This document shows positions 6,455-12,782 of a stretch of DNA of 14,348 bases, in pieces (positions within the stretch are counted from its first letter, which is position 1; every line of letters starts with the position of its first letter). Location: positions 1-14,348 of the forward strand of contig NZ_DASYTH010000036.1 of NCBI RefSeq assembly GCF_036002505.1. The letters run 5' to 3'. A model generated the notes under the pieces. The model was not told where the DNA came from. It did not search any database and worked only from the letters and a program-made list of their open reading frames with translations. The position numbers were made by a program, and so were the translations under genes. The DNA is from DASYTH01 sp036002505. Lineage in GTDB: Bacteria; Actinomycetota; Actinomycetes; Mycobacteriales; Pseudonocardiaceae.

Positions 6455-7618
6455 TCACCGCGTGGCACCCCGCCGCGCCAGCGAGTCGACCGCGACGGCG
6501 ACGGCGAGCACGCCGCCGGTGACCATGAGGCGCACCGAGGAGTCGACGCTGAGCAGGTCCATGCCGTTGCGGATGGACTGGATCACCAGGATGCCGAGCA
6601 GCGCCGCGTAGGCCCGGCCGCGGCCGCCGAACAGGCTGGTGCCGCCGATCACCGCGGCGGCGATGGCCATCAGCAGGATGTCGCTGCCGCCGGAGCTCTG
6701 GTTGACCGCGGCGAGCCGGGACGCGGCCAGGATGCCGCCGAACCCGGCGAGCGCCGAGGCCGTGATGAACGCCAGCACGCGCACCGCGGTCACGTTGATC
6801 CCGGCCCGGCGCGCCGCCTCCGCGTTGCCGCCCACGGCGTACATCCGGCGGCCGAACACCGTGCGGCGCAGCACCAGGTCGAGCAGCACCACCAGCCCAC
6901 CGAAGATCACCAGGGTGAGCGGCACCCCGCGGTCGGTGTTGAGCACCGCGACGGCCGCACCCAGCAGCAGGAGCAGCGCGGCGGAGCGGGCCAGCACCCA
7001 CGGCAGCGCCGGCGTGCGCAGTCCCGCCGCGGCCCGGCGCGCCCGGGTGATCAGCGCGGCCGCCAGGTGCGCGGCGGCGATGCCGGCCACGATGAGCCAG
7101 CCCAGCCAGGCCCGCAGCCAGGTGCCGCTGAGCGTGGCGATGCCGTGGTCGAACGGCAGGTTGATCGTGCCGCCCCGGCCCAGCAGGAACAGCATCAGCC
7201 CGAGCCAGCCGATCAGCCCGGCCAGCGTCACCACGAACGACGGCATGCCGAGCTGGGTGAACATGATCCCGTGCAGCACGCCGATCAGCGCGGCGACTCC
7301 GAGTGCGGCCAGCACCGCGAGCACCGGCGGCCAGTGCTGCCGCACGTACAGGATCGTCATGACGACCGCGCACAGGCCGCTGACCGAGCCGGCCGACAGG
7401 TCGATCTCGCCGAGCAGCAGCACCATGATGATGCCCAGCGCGATCGTGCCGGTGGCGGCCATCTGCAGCGCCAGGTTGGTGAGGTTCTCCGCGGACAGGA
7501 ACCGGTCGTTCAGCCCGTTGAAGATCACCGCGATGATCACCAGCCCGACCGCGACCGGCGCCGCGCCGAGGTCCCCGCGGCGCAGCCGGTCCCGTGCCGC
7601 GACAACGATCCCGCGCAT
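6455..7618 (-). CDS. Sugar ABC transporter permease, XylH-like (BPD_transp_2 family)
   Basis: The 387-residue integral membrane protein has many hydrophobic segments and the family hallmarks GEIDLSAGSVSG (about 70-81), LGMPSFVVTLAGL, NLPFDHGIATLSGTW and FGRRMYAVGGNAEAARRAGIN, the cytoplasmic loop that contacts the ATPase. Length and pattern match XylH-type permeases of the CUT2 class (monosaccharide uptake); a homodimer would form the channel. The ATG overlaps the stop of the ATPase gene by one base (TGATG), so the genes are translationally coupled. The sugar is not determined by the permease; xylose, fructose or another monosaccharide is possible. Confidence 0.9.
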   Translation of the reverse strand: MRGIVVAARDRLRRGDLGAAPVAVGLVIIAVIFNGLNDRFLSAENLTNLALQMAATGTIALGIIMVLLLGEIDLSAGSVSGLCAVVMTILYVRQHWPPVLAVLAALGVAALIGVLHGIMFTQLGMPSFVVTLAGLIGWLGLMLFLLGRGGTINLPFDHGIATLSGTWLRAWLGWLIVAGIAAAHLAAALITRARRAAAGLRTPALPWVLARSAALLLLLGAAVAVLNTDRGVPLTLVIFGGLVVLLDLVLRRTVFGRRMYAVGGNAEAARRAGINVTAVRVLAFITASALAGFGGILAASRLAAVNQSSGGSDILLMAIAAAVIGGTSLFGGRGRAYAALLGILVIQSIRNGMDLLSVDSSVRLMVTGGVLAVAVAVDSLARRGATR

Positions 7619-8358
7619 CAGGCGGCTCCGGTGATCGCGGCCACGATCTGCTCCTGGCTGGCCGAGGCGGTGGCGAAGTCGGCGACGTTGCGGCCCAGCC
7701 GCAGGACCACCACCCGGTCGCTGACCGCGCGCACGTCGGCGAGGTTGTGCGAGATCAGCAGCACGGCCAGGCCGCGGTCGCGCAGCCGCCCGATCAGCTC
7801 GAGCACCTGCGCGGTCTGCTCCACCCCCAGCGCCGCGGTCGGCTCGTCCAGGATCACCATCCGCGGCTCGCCGAGCAGCGCCCGGGCGATCGCCACCGAC
7901 TGCCGCTGGCCGCCGGAGAGCAGCGCGACCGGGGTGCGCACGTCCGGGATCTTGACCTCCAGCGAGGCCAGCAGGTCCCGGGCGGAGCGCTCCATGGCCA
8001 CCTCGCCGAGCACCGAGAAGCGCCGGGTTTCCGTACCCAGGAACAGATTCGCCACCACGTCGAGGTTCTCGCAGAGCGCGAGGTCCTGGAACACCGTGGT
8101 GATGCCGAGCGCCTGCGCGTCGTGTGGCCGGTGGATGCGCACCGGCTCGCCGGCGAAGGAGATCATGCCTTCGTCGGCGGTCACCGCGCCGGAGATCACT
8201 TTGACCAAAGTGGACTTTCCGGCGCCGTTGTCGCCGACCAGCGCCACCACCTCGCCCGCGGCCACGTCGAGGTCCACGCCGGTCAGCGCGCGCACCGCGC
8301 CGTAGGTCTTGGTGACGCCCCGGGCGCGAAGCACCACCTGCTGCTCGGTCGTGATCAC
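7618..8358 (-). CDS. Sugar ABC transporter ATP-binding protein, single-domain (FrcA-like)
   Basis: The 246-residue ATPase has Walker A GDNGAGKST (42-50), the Q-loop in TTVFQDLALCENLDV, signature LSGGQRQ, Walker B MVILDEPTAALG and the switch His in ISHN. Most CUT2 importers (RbsA, XylG) have two fused ATPase domains of about 500 residues; this one has a single domain, as in FrcA of rhizobia, so it would work as a homodimer. The start is the GTG at 8358, which overlaps the stop of the binding-protein gene in GTGA. The frame stays open for more than a kilobase upstream, but that part is antisense-like Arg/Gly-rich translation of the binding-protein gene and is not coding. Confidence 0.92.
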   Translation of the reverse strand: MITTEQQVVLRARGVTKTYGAVRALTGVDLDVAAGEVVALVGDNGAGKSTLVKVISGAVTADEGMISFAGEPVRIHRPHDAQALGITTVFQDLALCENLDVVANLFLGTETRRFSVLGEVAMERSARDLLASLEVKIPDVRTPVALLSGGQRQSVAIARALLGEPRMVILDEPTAALGVEQTAQVLELIGRLRDRGLAVLLISHNLADVRAVSDRVVVLRLGRNVADFATASASQEQIVAAITGAA

Positions 8359-9440
8359 TGCAGCCCGGCCGCCTTGCAGGCCGCGGCCACCTCGGCGGTG
8401 CAAATCTGCGCGACGGTGTAGAAGCCGTCCTTCACGATCGTGTCCTTGATCTTGTCCTTGCTCACCGCGATCGGGTCGAGCAGGAACGACGGGATCTTGG
8501 CGGTGCCGTTGTCCACACTGGTCGGTGCGGACGGCTTCTCGCCCTTGGCCAGCGCCACCGCCAGCTCGGCCGACTTCTCCGCCTGCGCCCGGATGTTGAG
8601 GTAGATCGTCATGGTCTGCTCGCCGGTGATGATCCGCTGCACGGCGGCGAGCTCGGCGTCCTGGCCGGTGATCGGCGGCAGCGTGGCGTACCCGGCGCGC
8701 TTCATGGCCGCGATGGCGCCGCCGGCCATGCCGTCGTTGGCCGAGTACACGCCGACGATCTGGTCCCGGCCGAGCGCGGTGATCGCCTGCTCCATCTGGG
8801 TCTGCGCCTGGTCCGGGCTCCAGTCCGGGGTGTCGAACTCGCGGCCGATCTTGACCTTGCCGTCCAGCGCCTGGTGCGCGCCCTTCTTGTAGTCGCCGGC
8901 GCTCGGGTCGGTGGGCGAGCCGTTGATCACCACGATCTGGCCCTTGTCCGTGCTGCCGCGCTTGCTCAGCTCGCCGAGCAGCGCCTCGCCCTGCGCCTCG
9001 CCGACCTTCACGTTGTCGAAGGACACGTAGTACTCGTAGCCGATGCCGGAGATCAGCCGGTCGTAGGCGATCACCGGCAGGTTCTTCTGCTTGGCCTGGT
9101 TCACCAGCGGGGCGACCGCGGCGGCGTCCACCGCGTCCAGCACCAGCACGTTGGCGCCCTGGGTGAGCGCGGACTCGACCTGGTTCTGCTGCTTGGCCGC
9201 GTCCTGGTCGGCGTTGGAGTAGAGGACCTTGCAGTCGGCGCACAGCTCCTTGACCTTCTTCTCGAAGATCGGCCGGTCGAACGCCTCGTAGCGGGTCGTC
9301 TTGGACTCCGGCAGGAACAGCGCGATCGTCTTGCCACCACCGGAGTTCGAGCCCGAGCCGGAATCGCCGCCGGTGGAACCGCAGCCGGCCGACAGGAGAA
9401 GAACCGCGGCCGCCACGGCCGTCAACCGTCCTCGACACAT
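8355..9440 (-). CDS. xylF: Sugar ABC transporter substrate-binding lipoprotein, XylF-like
   Basis: The 361-residue protein begins with a lipoprotein signal peptide (hydrophobic 6-18, lipobox LSAGC, lipidated C20) and a Ser/Gly linker, so it is anchored outside the membrane. The mature part is a periplasmic-binding fold of the ribose/xylose type (Peripla_BP_4). YDRLISGIGYEYYVSFDNVK strongly resembles the D-xylose-binding protein XylF (YDRLI...YVSFDNVKVG), and YSANDGMAGGAIAAMK and ITGQDAELAAVQRI are also XylF-like. It would deliver sugar to the downstream permease. I prefer ATG 9440 over the in-frame GTG at 9449 because GAGG about 9 bases upstream fits it. First gene of the operon, next to an inverted-repeat operator. 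Confidence 0.9.
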   Translation of the reverse strand: MCRGRLTAVAAAVLLLSAGCGSTGGDSGSGSNSGGGKTIALFLPESKTTRYEAFDRPIFEKKVKELCADCKVLYSNADQDAAKQQNQVESALTQGANVLVLDAVDAAAVAPLVNQAKQKNLPVIAYDRLISGIGYEYYVSFDNVKVGEAQGEALLGELSKRGSTDKGQIVVINGSPTDPSAGDYKKGAHQALDGKVKIGREFDTPDWSPDQAQTQMEQAITALGRDQIVGVYSANDGMAGGAIAAMKRAGYATLPPITGQDAELAAVQRIITGEQTMTIYLNIRAQAEKSAELAVALAKGEKPSAPTSVDNGTAKIPSFLLDPIAVSKDKIKDTIVKDGFYTVAQICTAEVAAACKAAGLQ

Positions 9441-9468
9441 ACGAGTCACCCTCTGGCTGGTTGAGTGT

Positions 9469-9490
9469 TAGTAAGAAAGGTAGTTTACTA
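9469..9490. promoter_or_regulatory. Inverted-repeat operator between the sugar operon and its ROK regulator
   Basis: TAGTAA (9469-9474) and TTACTA (9485-9490) form a perfect inverted repeat with a 10-base spacer, in an AT-rich patch unusual for this window. XylR/NagC-type ROK repressors are known to bind AT-rich dyads of similar size, so this is the likely binding site of the divergently encoded ROK regulator. Confidence 0.65.
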
Positions 9491-9512
9491 TCAGCGTCCA
9501 GAGGGGACGCAA
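9485..9512 (-). promoter_or_regulatory. Candidate promoter of the sugar ABC operon
   Basis: On the minus strand TTGCGT (9512-9507) is followed after 16 bases by TAGTAA (9490-9485), which coincides with the right half of the inverted-repeat operator. A repressor on the operator would cover the -10 box. The -10 match is weak. Confidence 0.35.
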
Positions 9513-9557
9513 GGGTTCCGGGGTACCCTCTGCCGGTTGGTTTTCAGGAGGCGCCGG

Positions 9558-10739
9558 ATGAGGGGGCTGGTGGGCAACCCGCAACTGTTGCGGACGATGA
9601 ACGAGCGGTTGCTGCTCGATCATCTGCTGGCGGGCGGCCCGGCCTCGCGCGGCGACCTGGCCAAGGCCACGGGCCTCTCCAAGCCGACCGTGTCCGCGGC
9701 GCTGGCCGGCCTGGAAGCCGCCGGGCTGGTGCACCTGGTCGGCTCGCTCGGCGGGCGGCCCGGCCCGACCACCGCGATCTACGACCTGAACACCGCCGCC
9801 GGGCACGTGGCCGGCATCGACATCGGCCGCGACTGGATCCGGCTGGCCATCGCCGACCTGCGCGGCGCCTTCATCGCCCGGCGCGACGTGCGCAACGGCG
9901 CCCGGTCCGCGGCCGACCTGGTCCGCCGCGTGCGCCAGCTCGCCGACGCGGTGGCCGACGAGGCCGGGGTTCCGTGGACCTCGGTCAGCCACGCGGTGAT
10001 CGGCAGCCCCGGTGTGCTCAACCCGTCGACCGGTCGGCTGGACTTCGCGCCGAACCTGCCCGGCTGGGGCCGCCCCGGCCTGGTCGACAAGCTCCGCGCC
10101 ACGCTCGAGGTCGACTTCGCCATCGAGAACGACATCAACCTCGCCGCCGTCGGCGAGCTCGCCTTCGGCGCCGGCCGCGGCCACTCCGACTTCGTCCTGG
10201 TCTCCGTCGGCACCGGCGTCGGCATGGGCATCGTGATCAACGGCAGCCTCTACGTCGGTGCCCGCGGCGCCGCCGGCGAGGTCGCCTACGTGCCGGCCGC
10301 CGACCCCGGCATCCCCTCGCCCGAAGCCCGCCAGCGCGGCATGACCGAGGCGGCCACCTCCGCCGGCGGGATCGCCCGTGCCGCCCGCGCCGCCGGACTT
10401 TCCTTCGCCTCAGCCAAAGAAGTGTTCGCCGCCGCCGCCTCCGGCGACCACCGCGCCCTCGCCGTGGTCGAAGCCGAAGGCCGCCGCCTCGGCGCCCTCG
10501 TCGTCGCCGTCGCCGCGATCCTCGACCCCGACATCGTCGTCCTCGCCGGCGGAGTCGGCCGCAACCTCGCCATGCTCGGCGACGCCATCTCCCGCCGCAT
10601 CGAGGAGCTCGGCCCGCTCCGCCCGTCCATCGTGGCCAGCACCCTCGGCGACGGCGGCGTGCTTCAGGGCGCCGTCGCCCGCGCCCTCGACGTGGCCCGC
10701 GAACGCCTGTTCAGCAACTCTCGCTCCGCCAATCGCTGA
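9558..10739 (+). CDS. ROK-family transcriptional regulator (XylR/NagC-like repressor)
   Basis: The 393-residue protein has an N-terminal winged helix (about 15-65; SRGDLAKATGLSKPTVSAAL is the helix-turn-helix) followed by a full ROK sugar-binding domain: GIDIGRDW (86-93) in place of the kinase phosphate loop DxGGTK, GSPGVLNP, FAPNLPGW, ENDINLAAVGE, VSVGTGVGMGI and GAAGEVAY. The altered loop suggests it binds sugar without phosphorylating it. ATG 9558 is supported by AGGAGG (9546-9551) 6 bases upstream; an in-frame upstream start lies inside the operator and is rejected. It is divergent from the sugar ABC operon and most likely represses it, released by the sugar. Its 3' end overlaps the next, convergent gene by 29 bases. 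Confidence 0.92.
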   Translation: MRGLVGNPQLLRTMNERLLLDHLLAGGPASRGDLAKATGLSKPTVSAALAGLEAAGLVHLVGSLGGRPGPTTAIYDLNTAAGHVAGIDIGRDWIRLAIADLRGAFIARRDVRNGARSAADLVRRVRQLADAVADEAGVPWTSVSHAVIGSPGVLNPSTGRLDFAPNLPGWGRPGLVDKLRATLEVDFAIENDINLAAVGELAFGAGRGHSDFVLVSVGTGVGMGIVINGSLYVGARGAAGEVAYVPAADPGIPSPEARQRGMTEAATSAGGIARAARAAGLSFASAKEVFAAAASGDHRALAVVEAEGRRLGALVVAVAAILDPDIVVLAGGVGRNLAMLGDAISRRIEELGPLRPSIVASTLGDGGVLQGAVARALDVARERLFSNSRSANR

Positions 10740-11463
10740 TGATCCACTGGCCCTGGTAGGGGGTCTTGGTCACGGTGAACGTGCCAAGCCGCAGGTCGTC
10801 CGGGAGGTTGTCGATCCTGAACTCGAGCCGGCAGGAGCTGATCACGACTTCGGTTGCCGAGTTCGGCAGGTTGCGCACGTCGTCGGGGAAGCGCGGCTCG
10901 GCGTAGGCGTTGCGCCAGCTCACGCCGATGCGCTCGTGCAGCGCCTTGACGGCATCGTCGCAACTGCCCGCGTTGAAGTGCTTGACGAACAGCGCTCTGG
11001 CCTCGTCGGTGAACTGTCCACACCCGACTTCCGGGTTGCCGTCGGCGATCCGTTCGTAGACCATCCGCACCGACTGGTCCGGGCTGGTCTTCAGCAAGGT
11101 GCGGTCGGTGAAGGTGTGCCCGCCGGTCTGCGACGCCGGCAGGTTCTCGTCCTTGCTCCCGAAGAAGTGCTGGTAGGCGAAGTACAGCGCGAGCACGACG
11201 ATCAGCACCGTGGTCAGCTTGCGGACCAGACGGCTGCCCAGGATCCGCTTCCAGGGTGGTTTCTTCGCTGCCGGCGGCAGCAGCGGCAGGTCACCCTGCT
11301 GCCGCATCAGCTCCTGAAACTGTTGGAACTGCTGGAACTGGCGCACCTGCTCTGGATCGATCGGCTCCGGTGCGGGCGCGCGCGGGTGCGGCACCGGCTC
11401 GCTCGGCGGCCGCACGGCGGGTGGAGCACTATGCCTGTCTTCCTCCGACACGGCCTCCATCAT
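10711..11463 (-). CDS. Uncharacterised single-pass membrane protein with cysteine-containing extracytoplasmic domain
   Basis: I do not recognise a family. From the ATG at 11463 it has 250 residues: a Pro/Glu-rich cytoplasmic tail with a glutamine-phenylalanine repeat (FQQFQQFQ, about 43-50), a basic stretch, one membrane helix (about 80-101, LVRKLTTVLIVVLALYFAY), and an outer domain of about 150 residues with four cysteines (C148, C168, C211, C250) that could form two disulfides. The end GQWIISDWRSESC resembles the final strand of NTF2-like or lipoprotein-like fold domains, but this is only an impression. The start is uncertain: GTG 11496 adds 11 residues, and no Shine-Dalgarno is clear at either. 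It is convergent with the ROK regulator gene and divergent from rplJ. Confidence 0.8.
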   Translation of the reverse strand: MMEAVSEEDRHSAPPAVRPPSEPVPHPRAPAPEPIDPEQVRQFQQFQQFQELMRQQGDLPLLPPAAKKPPWKRILGSRLVRKLTTVLIVVLALYFAYQHFFGSKDENLPASQTGGHTFTDRTLLKTSPDQSVRMVYERIADGNPEVGCGQFTDEARALFVKHFNAGSCDDAVKALHERIGVSWRNAYAEPRFPDDVRNLPNSATEVVISSCRLEFRIDNLPDDLRLGTFTVTKTPYQGQWIISDWRSESC

Positions 11464-11473
11464 GCAGGGTGAT

Positions 11474-11503
11474 TTGGAGTGCCGATACCCGGTCACGTAA
11501 CCT
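11474..11503 (+). promoter_or_regulatory. Candidate promoter of the rplJ-rplL operon
   Basis: TTGGAG (11474-11479) and TAACCT (11498-11503) are separated by 18 bases and lie about 10 bases upstream of the conserved leader. The position fits a transcript that includes the whole L10 leader. The -10 box is a weak match. Confidence 0.4.
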
Positions 11504-11510
11504 GTTGCTG

Positions 11511-11588
11511 GTTCTACCGAAGACCGCAGGTCCCTCCTTGTGAGGCGAAGGTCCCGTCAGCGTGCGGGCGGCCCGCGCAGGAGGACGC
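11511..11588 (+). ncRNA. Ribosomal protein L10 leader (autoregulatory mRNA element)
   Basis: The stretch resembles the actinobacterial L10 leader: TACCGAAGACCGCAGGT near 11515-11531, a hairpin GACC (11522-11525)/GGTC (11550-11553) enclosing CCTC (11533-11536)/GAGG (11542-11545), and a second stem GCGT (11560-11563)/ACGC (11585-11588) enclosing GCGGG/CCCGC with the one-sided bulge GCAGGAGG (11577-11584), which looks like a kink-turn. In this family free L10(L12)4 binds the leader and lowers expression of rplJ-rplL. The boundaries are approximate; the remaining leader runs to 11708. Confidence 0.72.
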
Positions 11589-11625
11589 GGAACGTTCGAG
11601 CACTCGAGCACTCGTGTGCTTGTCC

Positions 11626-11652
11626 ACGCCCCGTGCTGCTGCGCCGGGGCGT
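11626..11652 (+). other. Hairpin between L10 leader and rplJ (possible attenuator)
   Basis: ACGCCCCG (11626-11633) pairs perfectly with CGGGGCGT (11645-11652) around an 11-base loop. It lies between the L10 leader and the rplJ ribosome-binding site and could act as an attenuator or spacer; no run of T follows. A 5-bp hairpin, AGCAC/GTGCT, lies just upstream (11607-11620). Confidence 0.45.
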
Positions 11653-11708
11653 TCGTCGTCTCCGGGGTCTGGCCGGCGGTCCCGACCATTGGAGAGGAGG
11701 CGACGCAC

Positions 11709-12269
11709 ATGGCGAAGCCGGACAAGGTGACTGCGGTCGCCGAGATCGCGGACAAGTTCCGCTCCAGCTCGGCTGCGGTGATCACCGAGTACAGCGGCCT
11801 CACCGTGTCCCAGATCACCACGCTACGTCGCTCTCTCGGCGCTGGCGCGACCTACCGCGTTGCGAAGAACACCCTGGTCAAGCGTGCCGCGGCGGATGCC
11901 GGGGTGCAGGGTCTCGAGGAGCTCTTCGTCGGGCCCACCGCGATCGCCTTCGTCACGGGCGAGCCGGTGGACGCCGCGAAGGCGATTCGGGACTTCGCCA
12001 AGGACAACAAGGGTCTGGTCATCAAGGGCGGCTACATGGACGGCCGCCCGCTCTCCGTGGACGAGGTCACCCAGATCGCCGACCTCGACTCGCGTGAGGT
12101 GCTGCTCGCAAAGCTTGCGGGCGCGATGAAGGGCAACCTCGCGAAGGCGGCCGGCCTGTTCGCCGCGCCCGCGTCGCAGGTGGCCCGCCTGGCCGCCGCG
12201 CTGCAGGAGAAGATGTCCGCCGCGGAGGCACCCGCCGCCGCGGCGGCCGAGGCTCCCGCCGAGAGCTAG
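11709..12269 (+). CDS. rplJ: 50S ribosomal protein L10
   Basis: The 186-residue protein is L10 (P0), the base of the ribosomal stalk that binds 23S rRNA beside L11 and carries dimers of L7/L12 on its C-terminal helix. Seen are MAKPDKVTAVAEIADKF, ITEYSGLTVSQITTLRRSL, TYRVAKNTLVKRA and FVGPTAIAF, followed by the C-terminal helix and an Ala/Pro/Glu-rich tail typical of actinobacteria. The ATG is preceded by a strong GGAGAGGAGG (11691-11700) at 8 bases. In-frame sequence upstream belongs to the leader. rplL follows after 32 bases in the usual operon. Confidence 0.97.
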   Translation: MAKPDKVTAVAEIADKFRSSSAAVITEYSGLTVSQITTLRRSLGAGATYRVAKNTLVKRAAADAGVQGLEELFVGPTAIAFVTGEPVDAAKAIRDFAKDNKGLVIKGGYMDGRPLSVDEVTQIADLDSREVLLAKLAGAMKGNLAKAAGLFAAPASQVARLAAALQEKMSAAEAPAAAAAEAPAES

Positions 12270-12301
12270 AAAATCATTACATCAGAAAGGAAACCGCCAT
12301 C

Positions 12302-12688
12302 ATGGCGAAGCTCAGCACCGAGGAGCTGCTCGACGTATTCGCGGACATGACGCTGCTCGAGCTCTCGGCGTTCGTGAAGGCGTTCGAGGACAAGTTCGAG
12401 GTCACCGCCGCCGCCCCGGTCGCGGTCGCCGCCGCTGCCGGCCCCGCCGCCGTCGCCGAGGCCCCCGAGGAGAAGGACGAGTTCGACGTCGTCCTCGAGG
12501 CCGCCGGCGAGAAGAAGATCCAGGTCATCAAGGTCGTCCGGGAGGTCGTCTCCGGGCTCGGCCTCAAGGAGGCCAAGGAGCTCGTCGAGGCCGCCCCCAA
12601 GGCGGTCCTCGAGAAGGTCAACAAGGAGCAGGCCGACGCCGCCAAGGAGAAGCTGGAATCGGCCGGCGCCTCCGTCTCGCTCAAGTGA
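12302..12688 (+). CDS. rplL: 50S ribosomal protein L7/L12
   Basis: The 128-residue protein has the normal architecture: an N-terminal dimerisation domain (about 1-33, KLSTEELLDVFADMTLLELS), a flexible Ala/Pro/Val hinge (about 35-55), and the C-terminal factor-binding domain (about 58-128) with KKIQVIKVVREVVSGLGLKEAKELV. It recruits and activates EF-Tu, EF-G and other translation GTPases. AGAAAGGA (12284-12291) lies 10 bases before the ATG. Five bases after the stop a perfect palindrome begins, likely ending the rplJL transcript. Confidence 0.98.
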   Translation: MAKLSTEELLDVFADMTLLELSAFVKAFEDKFEVTAAAPVAVAAAAGPAAVAEAPEEKDEFDVVLEAAGEKKIQVIKVVREVVSGLGLKEAKELVEAAPKAVLEKVNKEQADAAKEKLESAGASVSLK

Positions 12689-12693
12689 CACGT

Positions 12694-12746
12694 GCGATGA
12701 ATGCCTCATTCAGTGCGGCAGCCGCACTGAATGAGGCATTCATCGC
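12694..12746. repeat. Palindromic repeat, copy 2 (probable terminator of rplJL)
   Basis: Arms 12694-12719 and 12721-12746 are perfectly complementary over 26 bases around a single central A. The arm sequence GATGAATGCCTCATTCAGTG is identical to copy 1 at 5450; only the centre differs. It starts 5 bases after the rplL stop codon. Confidence 0.9.
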
Positions 12747-12750
12747 GGCC

Positions 12751-12772
12751 TGTGGACAACCAGTTGGCCACA
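12751..12772. promoter_or_regulatory. Operator-like inverted repeat upstream of the AbiEi-like gene
   Basis: Outer arms TGTGG (12751-12755) and CCACA (12768-12772) and inner arms CAAC (12757-12760) and GTTG (12763-12766) form a 22-bp dyad with one mismatched pair (A/G) and a 2-base centre. It ends 10 bases before the GTG start, where a repressor would block transcription. AbiEi-type proteins are known to autoregulate through upstream inverted repeats. Confidence 0.5.
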
Positions 12773-12782
12773 TCCCGGCCTC

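Noticed and set aside
5489..8305. A 938-codon open plus-strand frame with His/Gln/Arg-rich repeats
   Set aside because: It lies antisense to the kinase, permease and ATPase genes, all of which have full family motifs; the translation is low-complexity and an artefact of high GC.
8359..9438. N-terminal extension of the ABC ATPase frame to about 606 residues (possible fusion)
   Set aside because: The extension overlaps the complete binding-protein gene in another frame and is Arg/Gly-rich noise; the GTG at 8358 gives a normal single-domain ATPase.
9465..9557. Longer start of the ROK regulator
   Set aside because: It would begin inside the operator, and the ATG at 9558 has a perfectly spaced AGGAGG.
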